The notes under the pieces: generated by a model
What the model was told of the DNA's origin: nothing
The model's database searches: none
Seen by the model: only the letters and a program-made list of their open reading frames with translations
Translations under genes and position numbers: made by a program
Assembly: GCF_029689925.1 (NCBI RefSeq)
Contig: NZ_CP121445.1
Coordinates: forward strand, 861,001 to 925,000
Length of the DNA: 64,000 bases
Origin: Anaerocolumna sp. AGMB13025
GTDB taxonomy: Bacteria; Bacillota; Clostridia; Lachnospirales; Lachnospiraceae
Direction: 5' to 3'
Part shown: positions 24,762-33,019 of the stretch, piece after piece
Position numbering within the stretch: the stretch's first letter is position 1
Layout: each line of letters begins with the position of its first letter

Positions 24762-26765
24762 ATGTCAGATGATTTATTTAATAATAACGAAGATCAGTCC
24801 AAACCGGACTTAAGCAGAGACCAAAACCAGGAAAACAAAGTTGTCAACAATGACAGCAGCGATATTAATTACAATAATAATCAGAGTAATTCCGGGACAG
24901 AGAATGTGAAAGACAACAACAGGATACTTAGCAGTAATACTATGGATAGCAGTATGAATCCTAATGTTAATAATAACTTAGATAACAATTTAAACAATGA
25001 CCGGAATAGCTATTATAGTAATACTATGGATTTAAATTCGGATTCAAATAGGAACAACAATATAAACCTAAACTCAAACAGCAATATGAATCAAAACAGC
25101 AATATGAATTCAAACAGCAATATGAATCAAAACAGCAATATGAATTCAAACAGCAATATGAATCCAAGCAGCAATATGAATCCAAACAACAATATGAATC
25201 AGAACAACAATATGAATTCAAACAGCAATATGAATCCGAACAGTAATATGAACCCGAACAGCAATATAAACTCAAACAACAATTTAAACCCTAATGCGAA
25301 CGGCAATATAAGCTCCGATGCGAATGCAGGCAGTATGAACAATAACGGAGTCCCGGGTCAGAATAACTCGACTTACAGCTTTTGGGCAGAACAGGTAGCA
25401 GCTTCCTCCCAGAACCAATCGGGTCCGGTTTATCAGAATGGGCAGTACAATAATATTTATGATGACAGGCAGAGATTTAATTCGAATAATTATAATAATA
25501 ATGGTAATGTTTATGGAACCCCTGGGGATACTATCAAGAAGAAATCCAGAAGTTTTAAATTCCTTAAGAAAGCTGTAAAATTTGTTGCAGGAGCAGCCGT
25601 ATTCGGTGTTATAGCAGGAGGATGTTTCCTTGGTTTTAATCTGGCTTATTATAAGATTAATCCGGAGGCAGCACCCATTAGCTTTAATATCGGTGGAGAC
25701 AGCCCGTTTAAATTGAATCTGTCTACCGGGAATGATCAGCAGATTGAACCAACTGCGGTAACCCAGGAGGGAGTAAAGCAGAGGACAGATATTACGGATG
25801 TAGTTGACGAAACCATGCCCAGCATTGTAATGATCACGACTACCTATAATCAGTCCTTTGACTGGTTCGGTCAGCAGATTGACCAGCCTAATGAAGGGGG
25901 CGGTTCCGGAATCATCGTAGGTAAGAATGATAAGGAACTTTTAATCGCAACCAATAATCATGTTGTTGAGGGAGCAAACCCTATTAAAGTTAAATTTATA
26001 GACGGAACAGAAGCAACAGCTATCATAAAAGGTACCGATGCAGTAGCGGATTTAGCAGTTGTCTCCATAGATATCAGCACCATTAAGGAATCTACGTTAA
26101 ATGCCATTAAAGTTGCTAAATTAGGTGATTCCGGATCTGTTAAAGTTGGTGAGATGGCAATAGCAATCGGTAATGCTTTAGGTTACGGTCAATCTACAAC
26201 CGTTGGATATATCAGTGCAAAAGACAGAAAAGTAGAATTAGAAGATAAAACCATGGTGCTGTTACAGACCGATGCAGCCATCAATCCCGGCAACAGCGGC
26301 GGAGCCTTATTGAACTTAAAAGGTGAAGTAATAGGCATTAATACAGTTAAATATGCTTCAAGCGAAGTGGAAGGAATGGGTTTTGCAATCCCGATTTCCA
26401 AAGCAACGCCGATTATCAATGAATTAATGAACCGTGAAATATTAAAAGATAACGAAAAAGGATATCTTGGCGTATCCATTCAGGATGTAACTGAGGATAT
26501 TGCGAAGGCCTATAACTGGCCGGTTGGTGTATATGTTGCCGAAGCCCTTGAAGGAGGCAGTGCTGCAAAAGCAGGTATTGTTACAGGGGACATTATTACG
26601 AAGGTAAATGATACTGAAATCACAGCAGGAACCCAGTTAAAGGAAAAAGTCACCTCCTATCGTGCCGGTACGGAAGTCACAATTACCATAATGAGAAACT
26701 CTAACGGTAAATTTGAGGAAAAACAAATTAAAGTTAAACTTGGAAAGAATCCGGACAGTAAATAA
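24762..26765 (+). CDS. HtrA/DegP-like serine protease with long Asn-rich cytoplasmic tail
   Basis: Membrane-anchored trypsin-like protease with one PDZ domain, 667 residues. The start at 24762 follows AAAGGAG; the in-frame ATG at 24729 has no ribosome site. Residues 1-260 are cytoplasmic and low complexity, with many six-residue NSNMNP/Q/S repeats. A membrane segment (AVKFVAGAAVFGVIAGGCFL) lies near 275. The catalytic triad is His in ATNNHVVEG (about 399), Asp in DAVADLAVVS (about 429) and Ser in NPGNSGGALL (about 511). The PDZ domain at the end has GYLGVSIQDV and GGSAAKAGIVTGDII. It is a surface protein quality-control enzyme. The length of the Asn-rich tail is unusual. Confidence 0.95.
   Translation: MSDDLFNNNEDQSKPDLSRDQNQENKVVNNDSSDINYNNNQSNSGTENVKDNNRILSSNTMDSSMNPNVNNNLDNNLNNDRNSYYSNTMDLNSDSNRNNNINLNSNSNMNQNSNMNSNSNMNQNSNMNSNSNMNPSSNMNPNNNMNQNNNMNSNSNMNPNSNMNPNSNINSNNNLNPNANGNISSDANAGSMNNNGVPGQNNSTYSFWAEQVAASSQNQSGPVYQNGQYNNIYDDRQRFNSNNYNNNGNVYGTPGDTIKKKSRSFKFLKKAVKFVAGAAVFGVIAGGCFLGFNLAYYKINPEAAPISFNIGGDSPFKLNLSTGNDQQIEPTAVTQEGVKQRTDITDVVDETMPSIVMITTTYNQSFDWFGQQIDQPNEGGGSGIIVGKNDKELLIATNNHVVEGANPIKVKFIDGTEATAIIKGTDAVADLAVVSIDISTIKESTLNAIKVAKLGDSGSVKVGEMAIAIGNALGYGQSTTVGYISAKDRKVELEDKTMVLLQTDAAINPGNSGGALLNLKGEVIGINTVKYASSEVEGMGFAIPISKATPIINELMNREILKDNEKGYLGVSIQDVTEDIAKAYNWPVGVYVAEALEGGSAAKAGIVTGDIITKVNDTEITAGTQLKEKVTSYRAGTEVTITIMRNSNGKFEEKQIKVKLGKNPDSK
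25060..25290 (+). repeat. 18-bp in-gene repeats coding NSNMNx
   Basis: About twelve in-frame units of AACAGCAATATGAATCMA encode Asn-Ser-Asn-Met-Asn plus Gln, Ser or Pro. Near-identity at the DNA level suggests recent expansion by slippage; the number of units could vary between strains without a frameshift. Confidence 0.9.
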
Positions 26766-26804
26766 TCGTAAAAAGCCATCCTTTCCGTTAACAGCAATAA
26801 TACA

Positions 26805-26876
26805 GACCGGGGATTCGCTAATCCATAAAGGCTTAAAAACCTTTAACGGATATAGCAATCTCCGGTCATTTATTAT
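26805..26876 (+). terminator. Terminator after the HtrA gene
   Basis: GACCGG (26805-26810) pairs with CCGGTC (26862-26867), with further interrupted pairs inside (ATCC/GGAT, TTCGCTA/TAGCAA) and a tip AAAGG/CCTTT; ATTTATTAT follows. Confidence 0.7.
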
Positions 26877-27040
26877 ATAATAATAGAGAAATACCAATAT
26901 CCTGTAATTAATGACATTCTTAGTGAATTATGGATAAAAATATGATAAAATAGAACTGTAATTTTTTATTTTTATTATAAAAATTAAATAATTTGTCAGA
27001 ATTTATTAGAATAGTTTATAAAAATTTAAATTTTAAACTA

Positions 27041-27069
27041 TTGTACACCGCAACCGTGTAGGATATAAT
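27041..27069 (+). promoter_or_regulatory. Promoter of clpX
   Basis: TTGTAC (27041-27046), 17-bp spacer, TATAAT (27064-27069). No CtsR or CIRCE site is evident near it. Confidence 0.75.
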
Positions 27070-27159
27070 GGTATCCACGCATTATTTTTATAATATTTAC
27101 AGGCAGCAGATGTTTACTCAATAAATGGCCTTTGGCTTAAATAAAGGAGAGGTAGTTAT

Positions 27160-28614
27160 ATGGCTAATGATTTTAACGATAACAATGATAATATAGATAA
27201 TATGAATAAAACCGGAAGTACGGAGAATACCAAAGAAACAAAGGATAAGGATGATTATGAAGCAGTCTGCTATATCTGTCGAAGACCGGAGAGTAAAGTA
27301 GGCAAGATGATCCGTATTCCCAATAACATATGTATCTGTTCTGACTGTATGCAAAAAACCTTTGATACAATTAACCATGGTTCACCCTATATGGAGATGA
27401 TGGGATTTCCTCCTAATATGACGAATTTAAACAATCTTCAGAATGAAATCCCCAAAAGCCAGAAGTTAAAGAAGAAAAAGCCTGCGGAGGATAAGACAGA
27501 GGAAGAAGCTGTCTTAAATATTAAGAATATTCCCTCCCCTCATATTATAAAAGGCCAGCTGGATGAATATGTCGTGGGTCAGGAACATGCCAAAAAAGTG
27601 ATATCGGTGGCAGTTTATAATCATTATAAAAGAGTGGTTACCAATACTATGGATGATATCGAAATCGAAAAGTCTAATATGCTGATGATCGGACCTACCG
27701 GCAGTGGTAAAACCTTTCTGGTCAAAACTCTGGCAAGGCTTTTGAATGTGCCTCTTGCCATAACAGATGCCACTTCCCTGACAGAAGCCGGTTATATAGG
27801 AGATGACGTGGAAAGCGTAGTTTCAAAGCTTTTGGCAGCAGCCGGCAATGATGTGGAAAAAGCAGAGAGAGGTATTATCTTCATTGATGAAATTGATAAA
27901 ATCGCCAAGAAGAAAAATACCAATAACCGTGATGTCAGCGGAGAATCCGTACAGCAGGGAATGTTAAAGCTATTGGAAGGCAGCGAAATTGAAGTACCCG
28001 TAGGCGCCTCCAGTAAAAATGCCATGGTTCCCATGACAACAGTTAATACAAGAAATATTTTATTTATCTGCGGCGGTGCCTTTCCCGATCTGGAAGGCAT
28101 TATAAAGATCAGGTTAAATAAACAATCCTCCATCGGTTTTAGTGCCGACTTAAAAGACAAATTTGATAAAGATCCGAATATACTGCAGAAAGTAACGGTG
28201 GAGGACTTAAGGGAATTTGGTATGATTCCTGAATTTATCGGACGTCTTCCTATTATATATGCATTAGAAGGCTTAACCAGAGATATGTTAGTGAAAGTAC
28301 TAAAAGAACCTAAGAATGCCATCTTAAAGCAATATCAGAAGCTGCTTTTACTGGATGAGGTTTCACTGGAATTTGATGATGGGGCTTTAGAAGCAATCGC
28401 AGAAAAGGCTTTGGAGAAAAAGACAGGTGCCAGGGCTCTAAGGGCAATCATAGAAGAATTCATGCTGGATATTATGTATGAAATACCAAAGGATGAGAAT
28501 ATCGGTAAAGTAATCATAACCAGAGATTATATAGAGAAAAAAGGGGTCCCTTTACTGGAGATGAGAGGAACCGCCCAGAAGGCATTTACCCCGATGCTTG
28601 AACAAAAGAATTAG
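27160..28614 (+). CDS. clpX: ClpX-type ATP-dependent unfoldase
   Basis: AAA+ unfoldase that feeds substrates to ClpP, 484 residues. The N-terminal zinc finger has CYIC and CSDC pairs near 43-65, after an Asn/Asp/Lys-rich extension of about 40 residues. Walker A is GPTGSGKTFL, Walker B IIFIDEIDKIA, and sensor 2 GARALRAIIEE. The ClpP-docking IGF tripeptide is present (SSIGFSA), so ClpP binding is expected. The usual GYVGEDVE reads GYIGDDVE. It is not next to clpP or tig, so it may be a second ClpX paralogue of the kind some Clostridia carry. AAAGGAGAGG precedes the start. Confidence 0.94.
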   Translation: MANDFNDNNDNIDNMNKTGSTENTKETKDKDDYEAVCYICRRPESKVGKMIRIPNNICICSDCMQKTFDTINHGSPYMEMMGFPPNMTNLNNLQNEIPKSQKLKKKKPAEDKTEEEAVLNIKNIPSPHIIKGQLDEYVVGQEHAKKVISVAVYNHYKRVVTNTMDDIEIEKSNMLMIGPTGSGKTFLVKTLARLLNVPLAITDATSLTEAGYIGDDVESVVSKLLAAAGNDVEKAERGIIFIDEIDKIAKKKNTNNRDVSGESVQQGMLKLLEGSEIEVPVGASSKNAMVPMTTVNTRNILFICGGAFPDLEGIIKIRLNKQSSIGFSADLKDKFDKDPNILQKVTVEDLREFGMIPEFIGRLPIIYALEGLTRDMLVKVLKEPKNAILKQYQKLLLLDEVSLEFDDGALEAIAEKALEKKTGARALRAIIEEFMLDIMYEIPKDENIGKVIITRDYIEKKGVPLLEMRGTAQKAFTPMLEQKN

Positions 28615-28624
28615 AATTTTTATA

Positions 28625-28676
28625 AATCCTGTCCTGATAACTTATTATATCTATGAAGTATTAGGGCAGGATTTTG
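28625..28676 (+). terminator. Terminator of clpX
   Basis: ATCCTGTCCT pairs with AGGGCAGGAT around an AT-rich loop and is followed by TTTTG. The next 28677-29012 is non-coding and holds degenerate AAAAGGATAAAA repeats (about 28740-28935). Confidence 0.65.
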
Positions 28677-28739
28677 TTCGAAAACGGTCCATATATCCAA
28701 TCAAGATTAAAGAGAGAGATGGTAGTATAATCCGGTTAA

Positions 28740-28935
28740 CACAAGGTTAAAAGGATAAAAGTTTAAAAGGATAAAAACCCGTTTACACACCGGCCAAAAG
28801 GATAAAAAGTCCGTTTAAACACCAGATAAAAGGTTAATGGATCAATTACAATAAGCAGCTTAAGTTCTAAGCTGAAACCCGATAAAAAACTGAAAAAAAG
28901 CCAGAAAAAACCAATAAAAAAGCCGAAAAACAGCG
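28740..28935. repeat. Degenerate GGATAAAA-rich stretch
   Basis: Repeated words AAAAGGATAAAA, CCGTTTAMACACC and AAAAAGCC(R)AAAAA, without a strict period. A long minus-strand frame (28763-29605) crosses it but is a shadow of the downstream gene. No function is seen. Confidence 0.5.
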
Positions 28936-29012
28936 AATAAATTCGCTTGTTATCTTGGAAATAATTAGATATACTTAGATTTGGACAATCAAATAAATGG
29001 GAGGAACAATGC

Positions 29013-29690
29013 ATGGAAGATAAGCATTTGCCGGAGATAGACGGTAATCTTAGAAAACACATGGTCCGTGTACCCCAGGTCATAGACCAGGTAAGCGGAA
29101 TTCGTATCTTCGGAAAATTAATAAAATCCCTGGTATTTACTACCGATGTAGCAATTATACGTAACTGCAATGCAAACGCGGTAATCGCCGTGTACCCCTT
29201 TACACCCCAGCCCATCATTACCCATTCTATAATCAGCTGCTCCGATGTACCGGTATTCTGCGGAGTCGGAGGAGGAACAACGACCGGCCCCAGAGTACTT
29301 AACTTAGCAGAAGATGCAGAGTTCCAGGGAGCAGTAGGAGTAGTATTAAATGCACCTACCCCCAACGAAACCATCGAATATTTAAAACAAAAAATAGACA
29401 TACCCATTGTAATAACCGTAGTATCCGAGAAAACAGACTTAAAAAGCAGACTAGAAGCCGGCGCAGATATCTTAAACATATCCGGTGCCTCTAAAACAGT
29501 AGAAATCGTAAGAGAAATCAGAAAAGAATACCCCAAAGTACCAATCATCGCAACCGGAGGACCTACAGAGGAAAGTATTTTACAGACCATCGAAGCAGGA
29601 GCCAACGCAATTACCTATACCCCTCCCACCAACGGAGAAATCTTTAAAAAACTGATGAACAAGTACCGCGGCGAAGAAAATATTATATAA
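29013..29690 (+). CDS. TIM-barrel protein of unknown function
   Basis: Protein of 225 residues. GGGAGG precedes the ATG. The pattern of strands ending in Gly or acidic residues, AGADILNISGASKTVEIV, and the late PIIATGGPTEESILQTIEAGANAITYTPP resemble phosphate-binding (beta/alpha)8 barrels of the ThiE/TrpF/KDPG-aldolase kind, but catalytic residues of those families are not recognised. I cannot name a reaction. It is followed after 21 bases by a small zinc ribbon, so the two may work together. Coding-strand composition is markedly A- and C-rich and T-poor compared with clpX just before it. Confidence 0.75.
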   Translation: MEDKHLPEIDGNLRKHMVRVPQVIDQVSGIRIFGKLIKSLVFTTDVAIIRNCNANAVIAVYPFTPQPIITHSIISCSDVPVFCGVGGGTTTGPRVLNLAEDAEFQGAVGVVLNAPTPNETIEYLKQKIDIPIVITVVSEKTDLKSRLEAGADILNISGASKTVEIVREIRKEYPKVPIIATGGPTEESILQTIEAGANAITYTPPTNGEIFKKLMNKYRGEENII

Positions 29691-29711
29691 ACAATCCAGT
29701 GAGGAACCCCT

Positions 29712-29951
29712 ATGTCCATAATCGATCAAATAAAAACAATATTAAAATTCCAAACCCCCCAATCAAAGCCCGAACAAACGATAACAACCCAGATCAATGA
29801 AGCTGTACCATCAGAACCAGAAGAATACGAAATCGTAGAAAAAGAAATCCTGCCCGAAAAAATAATCTGCCCCGATTGCGGAGGCATCACTCTGGCAGGA
29901 CTGGACTTTTGTGACAAGTGCGGCGGCGAACTTACAAACCGCGATAATTAA
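29712..29951 (+). CDS. Small zinc-ribbon protein
   Basis: Protein of 79 residues. A C-terminal treble of CPDCGG and CDKCGG (two CxxC pairs, spacing about 14) forms a zinc ribbon; the first 50 residues are polar, Glu- and Pro-rich. GAGG sits 8 bases before the ATG. It is probably an adaptor or nucleic-acid/protein-binding module, but nothing in the sequence says which. It shares the T-poor composition of the gene before it. Confidence 0.72.
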   Translation: MSIIDQIKTILKFQTPQSKPEQTITTQINEAVPSEPEEYEIVEKEILPEKIICPDCGGITLAGLDFCDKCGGELTNRDN

Positions 29952-30046
29952 TCCTCTAAAAGAATTTGAGTAGAAAACATGTTTATGATAAAATCAACAA
30001 ATCAATAAAATCAATAAATCAATAAAATCAATACTATAAAATAAAA

Positions 30047-30378
30047 GCTTCGCAGTAAAAAAACAATAAGAAAACTTGATAAAATCAGCTCTAAAACCTC
30101 AAAGAAAAAAGCAGTGATAATGCTGTCTTGCATAAGCGCTTCATTCTGAGTCTGTCAATTTACTTATGACTTTTTTCTGTGGGTTAAGAGTGAAAAGGCA
30201 CACTGTCTGACGAGCTGTGCGAGGAGTTTGTGCCTTTTCACTCTTGTTTTACCACATAAAAAAGGCATTAGTAAATTCAGACTCAGAATATAAGCTTATG
30301 CAAGACAGCATTATCACTGCTTTGCTCATAACCTCAAGGCTGATTTTATCAAGTATCCATAGTCTCCCCCTGCGAAGC
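30047..30378. repeat. Giant covarying hairpin, family B copy 1
   Basis: A 330-base fold-back. Outer bases GCTTCGCAG/CTGCGAAGC and CTTGATAAAATCAGC/GCTGATTTTATCAAG are shared with copy 2 (36265). Inner arms differ in sequence but stay paired, for example GCAGTGATAATGCTGTCTTG with its complement, and AGAGTGAAAAGGCACA with TGTGCCTTTTCACTCT. The loop is CTGTCTGACGAGCTGTGCGA. It lies after the zinc-ribbon gene. Short ATCAATAAA repeats fill 29990-30030. Confidence 0.85.
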
Positions 30379-30496
30379 CCCATGCCAATTACTAATTGAA
30401 TTACATATCCATTTACCTGGATACCATGTAGAAACTATGCCCGCCACACAAGGCTTAAAACAGGCATTAACCATTAATTTACTGATAAAATAGCAG

Positions 30497-30525
30497 TTGA
30501 CAAATACCAGTTACAATAGTAATAT
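30497..30525 (+). promoter_or_regulatory. Promoter upstream of livJ
   Basis: TTGACA (30497-30502), 17-bp spacer, TAATAT (30520-30525). A strong hairpin with a T-run follows almost at once (30538), so a transcript from here would be attenuated. A second -10 like TATAAT at 30678-30683, nearer livJ, has no clear -35. Confidence 0.6.
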
Positions 30526-30537
30526 ATATGCAGAATA

Positions 30538-30576
30538 AAGGCGTTCAGTAATACTATGTTTTGAACGCCTTATTTT
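30538..30576 (+). terminator. Terminator or attenuator in the livJ leader
   Basis: AAGGCGTTCA (30538-30547) pairs perfectly with TGAACGCCTT (30562-30571), then ATTTTAT. It lies about 6 bases after the start predicted from the 30497 promoter and 137 bases before livJ. Confidence 0.75.
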
Positions 30577-30712
30577 ATATCTATTCAAGACATTTTAATG
30601 AATGTTCCTTATTTTCTGGTTTTATACCCTAAAACTTTAGCGCATTACTATGCAATAAGTTCAAAGCGGTAAACCACTATAATTAATAATTCAATTAAAG
30701 GGAGGATATTTT

Positions 30713-31864
30713 ATGAAAAAAACGATGAAAAGAGTTTTAAGCTTAGGCCTTATCAGTGCTATGGCAGTAGGAGCATTAGCAGGCTGCGGAAAGAAAGATA
30801 CGGGGAGTTCCAGTGAATTTTTAATCGGTGGTCTTGGACCCTTAACCGGACCGGCAGCTTCTTACGGCGTATCCGTAAAACAGGGGGCAGAAGTGGCTAT
30901 TGATGAAATCAATAAAGCAGGCGGTGTTAAGGTCGGAGATTCTACCTTAACGTTAAAGCTTGATTTTGCTGATGATGAAGCATCCGGTGATACGGCAATG
31001 TCTGCTTATAACAGCTTGATGGATAAAGGGATAAACGCCCTTCTTGGAACCGTTACCAGCGGTGCAGGTCTTGCAATTTCCGAACAGACCAATGCAGATA
31101 AAATCTTCCAGATTACACCCTCTGGTTCCGCTAAGGATCTTACCGCATATGACAATGCCTTCCGTTTATGCTTTACCGATCCAGTGCAAGGTGTTACAAT
31201 GGCTCATTACGCCGTTGAAGATTTAGGACTTAAGAAAATCGCAGTTATTTACAATAATGCAGATGAATATAGTACTGGTGTTATGCAGGCTTTTGTAGAT
31301 GAAGTTAAGAAAATCGGCGGAGAAATCGTAGCCAGTGAAGCTTTCGTAACCGATGCGGTAGATTTTAATACACAGTTAACCACGATTAAGGGTACAGATG
31401 CTCAGATTATCTTTGTTCCTGCTTATTACCAGGATGCAGCTTATATCACTACTCAGGCAGCAGAACTTGGAATGACCCTTCCTTTTATCGGTTCTGACGG
31501 CTGGGACGGCGTACTTTCTAAAGCAGTAGATCCTAAAGTATTAGAAGGTGCTGTATTCTTAAGCCCATTCTTTGCTACAGATTCCGATCCTGCGATCCAG
31601 AAATTTACGGAAAACTATAAAAAAGCATATAATTCAGTTCCTGATCAGTTCGCAGCAGATGGATATGATACAGTATATGTCATGAAAGCAGCCCTTGAAA
31701 AAGCAGGCTCCACCAAGAGTGATGACTTAATCAAAGCTATGACTGAAATCGAGGTAAAAGGACTTACCGGTGATGTAACTTTTAATGCCGATGGTGAGCC
31801 GAATAAAGGTGTTAAATTTGTTAAAATCGTTAACGGCGAATATACTGCTTTAGATAAACAATAA
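30713..31864 (+). CDS. livJ: Branched-chain amino acid ABC transporter substrate-binding lipoprotein
   Basis: Captures branched-chain or related amino acids outside the membrane, 383 residues. The lipoprotein signal ends in the lipobox ALAGC, then KKDTGSSS. The mature protein has the type-I binding fold seen in LivJ (IGGLGPLTGPAASYGVSVKQGA, VTSGAGLAISEQTN, FIGSDGWDG, FAADGYDTVYVMKAAL). GGGAGG precedes the start. It is the first gene of a complete livJHMGF set. A hairpin after it (31921) probably lowers expression of the membrane parts relative to this protein. Confidence 0.95.
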   Translation: MKKTMKRVLSLGLISAMAVGALAGCGKKDTGSSSEFLIGGLGPLTGPAASYGVSVKQGAEVAIDEINKAGGVKVGDSTLTLKLDFADDEASGDTAMSAYNSLMDKGINALLGTVTSGAGLAISEQTNADKIFQITPSGSAKDLTAYDNAFRLCFTDPVQGVTMAHYAVEDLGLKKIAVIYNNADEYSTGVMQAFVDEVKKIGGEIVASEAFVTDAVDFNTQLTTIKGTDAQIIFVPAYYQDAAYITTQAAELGMTLPFIGSDGWDGVLSKAVDPKVLEGAVFLSPFFATDSDPAIQKFTENYKKAYNSVPDQFAADGYDTVYVMKAALEKAGSTKSDDLIKAMTEIEVKGLTGDVTFNADGEPNKGVKFVKIVNGEYTALDKQ

Positions 31865-31920
31865 TAGGTAAAGACATAGAAGTCATTAATTGACTGGTTA
31901 ATCTAGACATACTATTGGAA

Positions 31921-31981
31921 CAAAAGGAAAAATTAATGAGGGATGGCAGGTTTTGCCCTCTTTCGATGATTCTTCCTTTTG
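31921..31981 (+). terminator. Partial terminator between livJ and livH
   Basis: Outer CAAAAGGAA (31921-31929) pairs with TTCCTTTTG (31973-31981); inner GAGGG pairs with CCCTC. T-rich bases follow. It is well placed to reduce read-through from the abundant binding protein into the permease genes. Confidence 0.6.
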
Positions 31982-32012
31982 TTCTTGTAATTCATACAGG
32001 TTTTTAATGCAT

Positions 32013-32083
32013 AATCTGAGCTTCTTCGCTTGGCGCAGAGCCGGGAAGAGGTGTGTTCTGAGCTTAGCGAAGAAACTTAGGTT
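32013..32083 (+). other. Second hairpin in the livJ-livH gap
   Basis: AATCTGAGCTTCTTCGCT (32013-32030) pairs with AGCGAAGAAACTTAGGTT (32066-32083) with one mismatch and G-U pairs. No T-run follows; it ends 27 bases before livH and may protect the distal mRNA. Confidence 0.55.
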
Positions 32084-32109
32084 TAAAAAGGAGAAAGAGG
32101 TGATATTTA

Positions 32110-32988
32110 ATGGTCAGCATAATCGAACAATTCATTAACGGATTACGTTCCGGCAGTATTTATGCTTTAATCGCATTAGGATATACCATGGTTTATGGTA
32201 TTGCCAAAATGATTAATTTTGCCCATGGAGATATCATTATGGTAGGTGCCTACACCTTATATGTAGCCACTGTAGGCTTAAAAATGCCGATTATCGCGGC
32301 AATTTTATTTACCATAGTAGTATGTGCCATTCTGGGTATTACAATAGAGAAAGTTGCTTATAAACCCCTTAGGAAGGCTCCGGCCCTGGCGGTATTAATT
32401 ACAGCAATTGGTATGAGCTTTCTATTGCAAAGTGTCGCACTATTAATTTTTAAAGCGAACCCCATTACATTTAAATCAATCATTAATGTAAAAGCCATAT
32501 CTATTGGGGGAGTTACCATTAATGGCATCACTATTGTGACCCTGGTAGTAACCACAATCTGCATGATTGCCTTAACCTTATTCATAAACAAGACCAAAGC
32601 CGGAAGTGCTATGAGAGCTGTTTCGGAAGACAAGGCTGCGGCAGAATTAATGGGTATCAATGTAAATCGTACCATATCCATGACCTTTGCCATAGGTTCT
32701 GCCCTGGCAGCAGTTGCAGGTATTATGTTCGTGTGCCAGTTCCAGTCCATTAAACCGACTTTAGGAGCCCTTCCTGGAATTAAAGCCTTTGTTGCCGCAG
32801 TACTAGGCGGTATCGGCAGCGTACCGGGAGCAATGCTTGGCGGTATTTTGCTTGGTGTCATCGAAAGTATTTCCAAAGCATATATTTCTACCGAACTTTC
32901 CGATGCCATTGTATTCGGCGTTTTAGTTCTGGTTCTCTTAGTAAAGCCGTCCGGACTCCTTGGCAAGAACCGGATCGAGAAAGTGTAG
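32110..32988 (+). CDS. livH: Branched-chain amino acid ABC transporter permease LivH
   Basis: Protein of 292 residues with about eight membrane segments. Family marks are ALIALGYTMVYGIAKMINFAHGD at the N-terminus, RAVSEDKAAAELMGINVNRT (the loop that contacts the ATPases) and GIGSVPGAMLGGILLGVIES. AGAAAGAGGTG precedes the ATG. It forms the membrane channel with LivM. Confidence 0.96.
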   Translation: MVSIIEQFINGLRSGSIYALIALGYTMVYGIAKMINFAHGDIIMVGAYTLYVATVGLKMPIIAAILFTIVVCAILGITIEKVAYKPLRKAPALAVLITAIGMSFLLQSVALLIFKANPITFKSIINVKAISIGGVTINGITIVTLVVTTICMIALTLFINKTKAGSAMRAVSEDKAAAELMGINVNRTISMTFAIGSALAAVAGIMFVCQFQSIKPTLGALPGIKAFVAAVLGGIGSVPGAMLGGILLGVIESISKAYISTELSDAIVFGVLVLVLLVKPSGLLGKNRIEKV

Positions 32989-33019
32989 GTGGAGTATGAG
33001 CAAAGAGGTGAAAGGAAAT

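Noticed and set aside
25024..25275. Minus-strand Cys- and Tyr-rich frame
   Set aside because: Exact antisense shadow of the Asn-rich repeats of the HtrA gene.
27792..28322. Minus-strand frame of 176 residues
   Set aside because: Antisense shadow of clpX with no ribosome site.
28763..29605. Minus-strand frame of 280 residues
   Set aside because: Antisense to the TIM-barrel gene; the plus-strand gene has a good ribosome site and a recognisable fold, the minus one has neither.
32358..32966. Minus-strand frame of 202 residues
   Set aside because: Antisense shadow of livH.
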